A DNA stretch of 20,619 bases from Isoetes engelmannii (lineage: Eukaryota; Streptophyta; Lycopodiopsida; Isoetales; Isoetaceae): contig JAANSK020280380.1 in the NCBI GenBank assembly GCA_011763485.2, positions 1-20,619 of the forward strand, given 5' to 3'. The notes below the pieces were generated by a model. It saw only the letters and a list, made by a program, of their open reading frames with translations, was not told the DNA's origin and did not search any database. The position numbers were made by a program, and so were the translations under genes. Positions within the stretch are counted from its first letter, which is position 1. Each line of letters begins with the position of its first letter. Below are positions 8,904 through 17,260 of the stretch, piece after piece.

Positions 8904-11224
8904 ATGCAGGCTTGTAAGCTGTGTTTAGTGGATTCCCAGCCCACCCAGGTGGTCAAGGCGCTGGTAGAGCCTCGTGATTTGTCTGCTGCTGCATTTTTGT
9001 TGTCGGATTCATCCTGTGTGCTCTTGTCACTGCTGCCACAAACGCCTTGTTGGGAGTTGCAGAAGTTGCCCCAAGTTTTAATTCCTGGACCATGCACAGA
9101 TGCATGCTTCATGTCTCTTCAGGAGCGGAAGGATGAAAGGGAGACCAGATCTGAAGGGGAAGCTCAGGTAAAGTTGCCATCTCAGCTTGTAGGTCTCAAT
9201 GAGCATGGTTTTCGCTTTGGGCAGTTGGCAGTCGAGGCTGATGTTGTAAAAACTATTGAATCTGCATCATCAGGCAGGGAAAAGGGTTTTAAAAGCCATA
9301 ACCTGTTTTTGACTGTAGCACCAAGTAAAGCAGGCTCTTGCACCGACTTTCAAGCATGGTTTTGTGATAATTCTTTTTCTAGGGTTCCCTTTGTGGTGGA
9401 TAATGAAGATCTATTTTATCACCGTATGTGTGAAAAGGGCAGCCTTCCCTTGAAAACTACAAGCTATAACATTCGTGTGGATATTCCACATGGTATTTCT
9501 TTGAAGCTTGCAGCTTCAGTAAATTTTATTGCAGCATACTCTGCTTCACAAGGAATGGTCTGGCTTCTTGCTGCAAAGATGAGATCTGCTGACATTACGG
9601 AGAACATGGCAAATAATAGCTGTTCAGTTCAACATTCACAAAGCAAGCAAAATTCTCTGCATCTTTACAGGTGTCGTGTTATTGATTGTGTTGCTCCTGT
9701 GTATTCAATATATCTCTCACCTCAGCATCTGCTTCTTGGTGAAAAGGGTGGGGTGAGAATTTTCCCTTTACGGCCACTGGTTAAACCTGCCAGAAGCCAA
9801 AGTAAAAGGAAAGATAAGGACTTGATAGGCAGGCATAATACTTGCACTGTGGAGAGCATTAAGCACTCAAGTGCAGCTTGTGATGGGACAGCTTCTGGTA
9901 TTGACAGGCACGATGACTTTCTAAGTAAGGAGAGAGTCAATTCTATGATCTTAGGTTTTCTCAAGATGCAGAACAAAGGGTGGTTATTGAAGCCCAGAGG
10001 GATTTCTAATGGTGTTCTTCATAGGGAAATTCTGGCAGAAAAACAGTCAGCTGTTTTATCTAAGATTGGGAAGCATGGCTTAAATGGATTTCATTCTGCC
10101 ATAAGTGCAATTGAAGCTGAGGATGCCCTAAAAGATAAAGAGAGCGGGGCGTGGGAAGTAAAAATTGATGGGGTAGAAATGCAAGGAGACAGGCAAAAGT
10201 ATGAGAAAGTGGCCAACCACATGCCCCTGCAAAGTTGCGAGCAGATTCATGCTAATAATGGAACCATGGAAGAGTTGGCAGAGATTATTGACGCACATGG
10301 AAATAGTAAATATGAACTGGATGGTGGGGATGGTGAGATCAGCAGTTTATTTGCTCTCTTCACTTAATGTTTCAATAGTGTAAGAAGTTACTGATTTTTT
10401 TTATTTTTATTTTGCAGATGAACTCTTGCAAAAGAATAAAGGAGGTTTTGATTTACAATCATCAGGATGCAACAGCAAGGATGGATTAAGGGAGCACACT
10501 AAAGAAACTACAAAGGAAAGTGAAAATTGTTCATCCAAGTCATCATCGGAGTTAAGCTTTTGGAAAGAAAACCCAAAAACACCCTCTGCCTTTGTACCAT
10601 TCTATACAAAAAATAAGCTTAGGAAGGCTCACCAAGCAGTTTCTATTCAAGCACTCTCGTCAAGGAGTTTCTTGGTCCTTGATTCCTCTGGGAATGTTAA
10701 TATTCTGGCCTTTGGAAGGCCGACACTTGCACGGGAGAATTTGGAAGGAGTAGCTGGATTACATATGGGGACACTGAAGGTTCCTTTTCAGGTTGCATCT
10801 CTTGCAGTGATGCCAAGCCAGATTGCATCCAAATCATGTATGTGTGATTTTGTGCCAAAGTTAAATTTCATGGAATAGTTACATATGGCCATCTTTTCTT
10901 ACATTGTATTCTTACATTGTATATTTGACCAGCTGCTAGGAAACTCTGGCTCTCAGATGGTGGCTATGCTATTCATGTTGTTTCTAGTCCTGAATTTTCC
11001 GCCGAAAACTATGAGGACAAGAGTTCTGTTGACGAGTCCTCTGTGTCGGGTAAGATCTAGCGTGAGCAGATAGATTCCTAGCTTGGCCAGGTACAGGTGA
11101 CTCATCATAGAATTGCAATGGTTCAGTGCTGCAGGTTCTGTTTACAAGTGAAAGAGTTACTTCTCTTCTTGCAATATCAGCAGACACACTGTTGGCAATT
11201 ACTCAAGGTTGCTTTTCCCTTTAG
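8904..11224 (+). CDS. Plant-conserved protein of unknown function, four exons, 687 aa
   Basis: Four exons are inferred: 8904-10332, 10418-10837, 10933-11049 and 11127-11224, ending at TAG 11222-11224. Introns of 85, 95 and 77 nt are all GT-AG and all phase 1, and the sum is exactly 688 codons. The start is the first ATG after an in-frame TAA. The protein has an N-terminal strand-rich region (LLSDSSCVLLSLLPQ, residues 32-46), a central block SLKLAASVNFIAAYSASQGM (199-218), LHLYRCRVIDCVAPVYSIYL and LGEKGGVRIFPLRPLVK (278-294), a basic nuclear-signal-like stretch (KPARSQSKRKDK), a long low-conservation hydrophilic linker, then SIQALSSRSFLVLDSSGNVN. The third exon gives ARKLWLSDGGYAIHVV and the fourth ends LLAITQGCFSL. 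This order matches, from memory, an uncharacterised family found across land plants that has a similar LGE..GVR.F.LRPLVKG core and an ILGQGS-type C terminus. The repeated strand blocks could form a WD40/beta-propeller-like fold (weak inference). No catalytic motif, signal peptide or membrane segment is seen. Function unknown; probably a working host gene. Confidence 0.85.
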
Positions 11225-12420
11225 AAATTTGTTCCATTCCATCACGCATTAAAAACAAGTAAACTTCTATGCTTATGTAGTTTGTGAATCTAATACAAAT
11301 TCCTATTGTTAGGGAGCATATTTAGCTATGTTGCATCGGGTAGTTGACTTGAGCTGTTAACAAAATCAGGTACCAGTGATTTTGATATTCAAAAGCCTAC
11401 GTATTGTGAACATTTATGTGTTTCTGATGCAGCAGGGATCACATAAGGAAGGAAATGGCTTCGGTGATTGCAAGTTAAACAAGTTATTTGATATGGGTGG
11501 CGATATAATTGTCTCCTTCCACACTTCCATTCTGGCCATGTGCAGGTTTTATTTGTGTCCATATATTATCTTTGTTATCATAATCCCATGCCTTCTTCTT
11601 GAATTAAATTAGTAAAACTTTTCTTATTTTCAGCTGAAACTCGGGTGAAATGCTGGCATGAAGTGCACTCTCTTTACCGACTTGGACATTCAAATGTTTC
11701 TTTACCAACGCCTCGCAAATTACATGCATAGGCTGAAGTGGCTACTGAGGTATTTATGTCAGCAGAGATTCTAGCCTAAGCTGCCTAGGAGTTAAAGTTT
11801 CTTTTTGTTTTATGCAGGGTTGAACAAGAATACAGGATAGTGCTCTCCAGCTTCACTGGTCTCTACACAGTATCGATTGAGCACCTGGTATGAGCTTTGC
11901 TGATACTGACATGAGCTTTGCTGATACGGTACTTTGCAATATCTCTTCGATGCTTTGGATGCCTTTTCGCATCCCGACAAGGTTTTGGAATATGCTTTGC
12001 CCAGGCATTTTCTGGCAGGTTAAAGATATTGAACAAGTTTGTCCAGTAGCTTTTATTTGCAGGAATTAGATAGTTGAACCAACATGTTTATTTACTTGTG
12101 AGTTCTTTTTGGCGAATTGACTCTTTCAATTTTTGGTAGAACATTCTAGTCTTTGGAGGTAAATGAATTGTTCAGCCGACGAATGCAGGAGAATATCGTA
12201 TTAATGGTCTTGTTCTAGTGCAAATTGAAAGAAGTTAGTGGTGGTAAAATATATAAAATTGTGACATAGTAGGTTTACAAGCCATGTTTCAATACTTCGT
12301 GGCAAGCAGCATACTGGGGTCATGCACTAAATCAAGAACAATTAACGGCTAGATCTGATTCCTCAGGTAATCTCATGTAGCTCATCACGTCTAGATCTAT
12401 AATGCCTAGATTTGCACTGT
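11225..12420 (+). other. 3' flank with splice-like blocks, possible spliced 3' UTR or gene relic
   Basis: Downstream of the stop are blocks edged by convincing splice signals. One ends ATGTGCAG/GTTTTA near 11546. One starts after TTATTTTCAG at 11634 and reads ETRVKCWHEVHSLYRLG, then a short open stretch to a stop near 11730. One follows TTATGCAG at 11818 and ends CACCTG/GTATGA near 11889. The phases do not join into one frame, and none resembles a family I know. They may be exons of a spliced 3' UTR, alternative ends of the preceding gene, or a decayed neighbour. A short duplication (GACATGAGCTTTGCTGATAC type) lies near 11889-11928. 11930-12420 shows nothing else. Confidence 0.3.
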
Positions 12421-12488
12421 CTAATTATGTCGGAGGGAGAGAAAATGATTGCCAACAATTATTGTTCGGAAAATTGTTTGTAAATTTT

Positions 12489-12643
12489 GTTGCAAATCGT
12501 AGAGAGCTTCATTCTGTTGCAAATCCGGAAAAATAGAGCTTGATTCTGTTGCGGATCTGACAAAATAGACAGTGCTTCCTAATTTTGTGGTAGAGCCAAC
12601 AGCTATGCAGATATTTTGTGGTAGAGCCAACAGCTACGCAGAT
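12489..12643. repeat. Two sets of short tandem repeats
   Basis: Three degenerate units starting GTTGCAAATC/GTTGCGGATC begin at 12489, 12516 and 12548 (27-32 bp spacing). A 31-bp unit starting ATTTTGTGGTAGAGCC is then present twice, head to tail, at 12582-12612 and 12613-12643, differing by one base. They end five bases before the left inverted repeat of the tyrosine-recombinase unit. Confidence 0.8.
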
Positions 12644-12647
12644 CATC

Positions 12648-12672
12648 AAGGCAGCTTACGTGTAATTCTGCT
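12648..12672 (+). repeat. Left 25-bp inverted repeat
   Basis: Inverted match (24/25) to 16802-16826; the single difference is at 12654. It directly follows a 31-bp tandem repeat pair. Confidence 0.85.
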
Positions 12673-12788
12673 CTCGTAACTTACACATGGCAGTGTTTCC
12701 ATTAGGGAAAGTTGTCATTGGCTCCATATTTTTTTTCCTAGTGTCAATTTTTAACTCTCCAGAATGTACGCCCAGAATGTAGAATAAA

Positions 12789-13723
12789 GGGAAAATTTCA
12801 AATATACCCCTCAAGTTTGCAAATACTCCAAAAATACCCTCTAAAATGAAAGGTAGTATTTTTGTAAACATGACAATAAAATTTTGGGAAAAACTGTGAA
12901 ATACTCTTATGTTTTGCTAAATATGAAATACTCTTATGTTTTGCTAAAACTGTCCAAACGCCTCTTGTTTTTGGGGTATTTCTATGGAAATGACCACAAC
13001 TTTTTTTGCGATGCTCTAAACAAAAATTTGTTTTAAGATGTATTGTAGAGGAAGAACAGAATTTTTCATCAAAGTTAAGATCACTGGAATTGGAGTTCGA
13101 AATTTTAAGTTATGGTTTTCTAAATCCCACCTAAATTCTTACAAAACTTGTGTGTTGAAAATCACGTAACTTATGATTTCTGACTCCGATCATGGTGATC
13201 TTACGTTTGATGAAAAGGTCTCATTCTCCTCTACAATGCATCTGAAGAACACATTCTCATTTGGATCATTGCAAAAAAGTTGTAGTCATTTCCATAAAAA
13301 TACCCCAAATACGAGGGGCGTTTGGACAGTTTTAGCAAAACATAAGGGTATTTCACAGTTTTTCCCTAAAATTTTTATGGGAACCCAAATTAAACAGTTG
13401 TCTTCACAAACATTATAGATAGGATAAAAACTTTCCAACAAGATCAAATTTATCTAAATTGGAGTTGAAATGCACAAGTTATGCTCATTTAAGTTATTTT
13501 TTGTAACACTTATTTAAACAACTATAACTTGAGGATTCCAACTCCATTTTAGATGATTCTACTGCTATTGAATAGATCTCACTCTCTGCTACAAGTTCTG
13601 TGAAGGAAACTTTTATATTTGATCTATCACAAAAAAGTTATTGCCATTTGAGCCAAATACTTTGTATCTGGGGGTATTTTTTGGAATAATTGCAAACTTG
13701 AGGGGTATATTTGGAATTTTCCC
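12789..13723. mobile_element. Outer Mutator-like foldback MITE (non-autonomous)
   Basis: Terminal inverted repeats of about 50 bp begin GGGAAAATTTCAAATATACC and pair 12789-12838 with 13674-13723 at roughly 90 percent identity. A perfect 9-bp target duplication, TAGAATAAA, flanks the element at 12780-12788 and 13724-13732. A 9-bp duplication is the mark of Mutator-superfamily transposition. The element's own interior also folds back: TCTAAATTGGAGTTGAAATG near 13454 pairs with CAACTCCATTTTAG near 13540. It contains no transposase. Its original length, without the inner insertion, is about 445 bp. Confidence 0.85.
12886..13366. mobile_element. Inner Mutator-like foldback MITE nested in the outer one
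   Basis: The element starts GGGAAAAACTGTGAAATAC and ends with its inverse, and is flanked by a perfect 9-bp target duplication TAAAATTTT (12877-12885 and 13367-13375). Nearly the whole 481 bp forms one imperfect hairpin with arms of about 230 bp. The left arm carries an extra 27-bp tandem copy (GAAATACTCTTATG at 12898 and 12925). The GGGAAAA terminus and the internal GGAGTT/AAGTTAT words resemble those of the outer element, so the two are probably related subfamilies. The inner element inserted after the outer one. Confidence 0.85.
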
Positions 13724-13910
13724 TAGAATAAATTAGCAAAATGTCGAGTAAAATTCATCAGTTAAAACATTTATAAGTTAAAAATTTACCACAATCAAAC
13801 TTTGAAAGGTTCAGATTTAGTAGTTAAAAATATTTACCACAGTAAGATTTACGAGTTCGCTATTCAGATGAAAAAAGGTTTACAATCAAAATATTAAAAC
13901 TTCAATTCTT

Positions 13911-15871
13911 TTAGTTCCAGTTCTTCAGTTCTTCTATCACTTCCAAAGTTCTATCAGTTCCAGTTCTTCTATCAGTTCCAAAGTTCAATTTCCCACAGTC
14001 ATTTCCACTCATTTGCTTCACAATCTCTGCAATGTTCAAATTGCCATCACCAGGAAGGATTACACAATTATTAAAAGTCCCAGCAGAAATGTTAGTAATG
14101 CCAATATCAAGACTCAAATTGAAGGCTCTCCTGACACGCGGATTATCACCAGCAATTTCCTCAAGAGACACTTTATCAAAGAAAGGATCATCAAGATCAC
14201 TAGCAGGTCGAGTAATTAAATGTTGATCTTTTTCTGCCGATGCATTGTTACTTCCCTACTCCACATTGTTTGGAGCTATTTTCAAACCAGTATCTTTTTC
14301 CACATTCATATCCAAATGATGATCACCTGCAAAACAAATAAATCTGTAAAAATAACCAACTATTGAAAAAGCAACTACTAAAAAAGTAACTAGAAAAGCA
14401 ATTAGAAAAGAAACTAGAAAACCAACAACTAGAACCTGCCAACTAGAAAAGCAACTACAACCTTTAGACTTTAATTCACATGTCTTATCATACCTGCAAA
14501 ACAACTAACCAATTAGAAATTACTAACTAGAAATAGAATTGCCAGACTTTTCGAAAAATATTCCTTCTACACCAATTGTGCGTAACATATATTTTATTCA
14601 AGAAGCTAGAACCCTAGCACTAACTCCGTGCTTCTTATTGTACCAGATCTACAAAACAATTCAACAGATTAGAACAAATAAGTATTAAAAAAAAAAAAAA
14701 ATTGAAACTAATTAAAGAACTTACAGGGCCTTTCGCAGAATTGATACATTGCATGAAGACAAATCTCAATTGCTGTTCATCATCTGGATACCATGGAAGA
14801 TTCCTTACAATACATTTAAAAGTCAGCACTACATCAGCCTCAAAGCACCGCATATGTAATCGAATCTTGATTTTCTTCATAGAAACATCATAGTTTTTAC
14901 TCAAACGCTCACTATATTCAAGACATTCCTTACTCTCAAAAACCACACCTGAAAGTCTGCAATGACAAGCTTATAAAGCTCATCTCTACCTCTGATTGCA
15001 AAGCGAGACACACAGTAATACATAAACTTCCTTTGAAGCCCTCTACTAGTCAAAATAGAATGTTCAGAATCAGCCAGCATAGCTACTTCATCAGCAAAAG
15101 ACACTTCATCCACTTTCTTCCTCTTTCCACAAACACCAGGTGTCAACCCAGACTTTCTCATAGATGCTATACAAGCCTTTCTAGCATTAGAGAATATCGG
15201 ACTGTGCCTAATGTCAAAAACAACTTCTTCAATACCAGTTATCCCAATTCTAACTTCCTGAGCTCTCCTAATTATCGCCCCAAACCTTCTGAAAATGTTT
15301 TGCAACCTGTCAAAATAGAATATAGAATACAACAGAATTAAAAAACAGATTAAAACAGAATACAGAATACAGAATACGGAATACAGAATACTGAATACAA
15401 CAGATTTAAAAAACATAATTAAAAAAACAGATGTAAAAAACAGAATACAAAATACATTATGTCTCAATTGGATACAAACCTCCTTTTATCTTGCAGACCT
15501 GCAACATAAAAGGTTCTAACATCTTTGCAAATTCTTGTGAATCCAATTCTTTTATCGTCTTCTCAACTTTGAAATTCTTTTTGCACTCTCCACGCATCAA
15601 ATCTAGCTCTGGCCCATTCAATTTTATCAAATTTCCTCCCAGCAGCCTTCACTTCTTTCACTAAATTTTCATCTAGTTCAAGAAATGCTATTGGTTTCTC
15701 ACATTTTCCTCCTTTTTGTTTGTTATTATCATCACCAACTACAAAATCTCCTTGCATGTTATCTCTGAGATAGTCACAGATTTCCTCTTCACCAAATTCC
15801 TTGCATATATCTTCATAATCACCTCGACTTTCTGCATTTCTATCAAGTTCCTCCAAGTTGTAAGGTTCCAT
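13911..15871 (-). pseudogene. DUF3504/Crypton-type tyrosine-recombinase-like gene, interrupted
   Basis: On the minus strand the likely ATG is at 15871 (MEPYNLEELDRN). The order of blocks is an acidic N-terminal region; IEWARARFDAWRV (about 15625); KELDSQEFAKMLEPFMLQVC (about 15540); RLQNIFRRFGAIIRR (from 15305); SNARKACIASMRKSGLTPGV; LQRKFMYYCVSRFAIRGRDE then LYKLVIADF (about 15045-14960); LEYSERLSKNYDV, NLPWYPDDEQQLRFVFMQC (about 14800) and IWYNKKHGV (from 14648). The C-terminal exon (14326-13911) ends with ISAGTFNNCVILPGDGN. This is the architecture of the DUF3504 domain of ZMYM/QRICH1/KCTD1-related proteins, derived from Crypton tyrosine recombinases; IRGRDELYKL occupies the place of the box I arginine motif. 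Introns near 15479-15307 and 14724-14649 have GT-AG ends. The frame changes at least twice between blocks, one short exon ends early, and the C-terminal exon has an in-frame TAG. It is thus probably inactive, unless unusual splicing applies. The HxxR and tyrosine motifs were not located. Confidence 0.55.
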
Positions 15872-16229
15872 CTATTCCTTCAAGTTCTGCTGTAAGGTTT
15901 AGGACACATGATGGTGATTCACCAGAAATTCCAGAATCAGCCAATGTAGGCTGATATATGAAAACTCGACACATAATTAGTAAAAGGCAGAACAAGAACA
16001 TGACAAGAGCATTTACTCGAGCCATTACAATCGTGTCGGCTCCCAAGGCATACAAAACCTAAAAAAGAAGAAACAGAGACTAAGAAGGACTTCCTTAACC
16101 AGAAAACAAGTAAAAGCAAAAAGAAAACTACTAACCTTCTCTTTGGTGCCATTATCAAACCTGAATGCACATGCACAAACAAGAACTCGAATCTCATCTC
16201 CAAGCACAAGAAAGAAGTCAATATTCAAG

Positions 16230-16655
16230 GTGCAAACACAGGAAAGGTTCAGATCTTCAAAATGTCCAAGAAAACTACCAAGAAATGAAGGCATTACTGA
16301 GGAAACAAGTCGCTGCGATAACAAACAACTCGAGCTTCTTGGTGCAGACACAAAAAAGTTTCTGATCTTCAAATTCTCCAACAAAACTACCAAGAAATGA
16401 GCTACCGAGAAAACAAGAAGATTTTCTTGGTGCAGAGTCGATTTTTTTGGTGCAGACACAAGAAAGTTTCTGATCTTTAAAATCTCCAACAAAAATACCA
16501 AGAAATGAAGAATCTACCGAGAAAACAAGGCGCTGTGACAACAAACAACTCGATCTTCAAGATGCAGACAAAACAAAGCTTCAGATCCTCAAAATGTCCA
16601 AGATTTCCACCAAGAAATGATGGCGCTACCGAAAAAAACAAGGCGTTGGCTCACC
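16230..16655. repeat. Four-copy tandem repeat of about 110 bp
   Basis: Units anchored on CTTCAAAATGTCCAAGAAAA and ACCAAGAAATGA begin at 16255, 16366, 16475 and 16587 (spacing 111, 109, 112). They also share a CAGACACAAxAAAGTTTCTGATC segment and a CCGAGAAAACAAG segment. They occupy the probable leader of the minus-strand tyrosine-recombinase-like gene, between its TATA box and first coding block. Open frames over the repeats are low-complexity by-products. Confidence 0.85.
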
Positions 16656-16783
16656 AACAACGCCACAAAAAGGTATGAGACAAAGATGGAGGTACAACAG
16701 AGAGGTAGAACACATTCCGACATGGCTGGACCGCTATAACCGAAAGCAAAGTCGGGGAAAGGAGAAGAAAATGAACAGTGAAA

Positions 16784-16793
16784 CTATTTATAG
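16784..16793 (-). promoter_or_regulatory. TATA box of the minus-strand unit
   Basis: The minus strand reads CCCGCTATAAATAGTTTC, a consensus plant TATA box. Transcription would begin about 30 bases downstream, near 16755, and run into the 110-bp repeats and the tyrosine-recombinase-like gene. The box lies 8 to 9 bases inside the right inverted repeat. Confidence 0.6.
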
Positions 16794-16801
16794 CGGGATG
16801 T

Positions 16802-16826
16802 AGCAGAATTACACGTAAGTTGCCTT
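16802..16826 (-). repeat. Right 25-bp inverted repeat
   Basis: Inverted match (24/25) to 12648-12672. It lies immediately upstream of the minus-strand TATA box, so any promoter of the enclosed gene is tied to this end. Confidence 0.85.
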
Positions 16827-16851
16827 CACGTTATGCCAAAGACTTTCTACT

Positions 16852-16905
16852 TGCAATTCCAGCCTGTCAAGTGTGCCGACGCGCACTTTCCAGGCTGGAA
16901 TTGCA
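16852..16905. repeat. 54-nt hairpin (15-bp perfect outer stem)
   Basis: TGCAATTCCAGCCTG (16852-16866) and CAGGCTGGAATTGCA (16891-16905) are perfect inverse copies. Inside, after a TC/TC mismatch, AAGTGTGC and GCGCACTT pair with one mismatch around a CGAC loop. It stands 25 bp outside the right inverted repeat of the recombinase unit. No T-tract or gene end marks it as a terminator. Confidence 0.85.
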
Positions 16906-17016
16906 CATACTTATATATAAAATAGCTGTAACCATCTAGACGATTTTAGTTCATCGGTGTAATTTGCCATTTCTAGTTTTGGAGGCGATCAAATGCCTTC
17001 TCTTACCTATCCTACC

Positions 17017-17252
17017 CCCGGGGGTTTCACATAGTTTAGGACGTATATACCATGTGCGTTAATTGGGGTGGTCTTTTTGGACTTAAACCGTACGTATACA
17101 TACGGAATTATGGGGTTTTTTAGGGGTAATCTAGTGTAATATGCATACGACAAAGGTTTTTTGAACCCTAGATAAGGCATATACGGAGGGGTTTTTGTTG
17201 ACCCCATTAACGCACATGGCGTATCCTCATTACAATAGGTGAAACCCCCGGC
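17017..17252. mobile_element. 236-bp foldback MITE, hAT-type target duplication
   Basis: Terminal inverted repeats of 14 bp (CCCGGGGGTTTCAC at 17017-17030 against 17239-17252, 13/14 match) are flanked by a perfect 8-bp target duplication, ATCCTACC, at 17009-17016 and 17253-17260. The subterminal CCATGTGCGTTAATTGGGGT pairs with ACCCCATTAACGCACATGG near the other end, so much of the element folds on itself. No coding capacity. An 8-bp duplication is typical of the hAT superfamily, although the termini are not the usual CAGGG type. Confidence 0.8.
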
Positions 17253-17260
17253 ATCCTACC

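Larger units (their letters stand above)
12648..16826 (-). mobile_element. Candidate inverted-repeat-bounded element with a tyrosine-recombinase gene
   Basis: Positions 12648-12672 and 16802-16826 are inverted copies matching at 24 of 25 bases (arm begins AAGGCAGCTTACGTG reading inward). Between them lie a TATA box 9 bases inside the right arm, a repeat-rich leader and a minus-strand gene resembling DUF3504/Crypton tyrosine recombinases. The distal third is interrupted by a nested pair of Mutator-like MITEs (12789-13723). Without these the unit would be about 3.2 kb. I found no target duplication next to the arms, which would fit a tyrosine recombinase, since those enzymes do not make staggered-cut duplications. 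Cryptons are, however, known for lacking inverted repeats, so either the arms mark a new subtype or they belong to an unrelated carrier. Boundaries are seen directly; element status is inference. Confidence 0.5.

Noticed and set aside
9722-9976. 84-codon open frame on the minus strand inside the main gene
   Set aside because: It lies opposite the conserved coding exon, has no family resemblance, and is explained by the plus-strand gene.
14256-14504. 82-codon open frame with an apparent membrane segment (FLVSFLIAFLVTFLV)
   Set aside because: The segment reflects repeated AACTAGAAAAGCAAC words in an intron-like region of the recombinase-like gene, not a conserved helix.
16025-16544. Hydrophobic 158- and 89-codon open frames, possible membrane proteins
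   Set aside because: They run across the 110-bp tandem repeats and repeat themselves in step; the hydrophobicity comes from A/T-rich composition.
17007-17207. 66-codon open frame rich in Pro/Tyr
   Set aside because: It lies wholly inside the 236-bp foldback MITE, which is non-coding.
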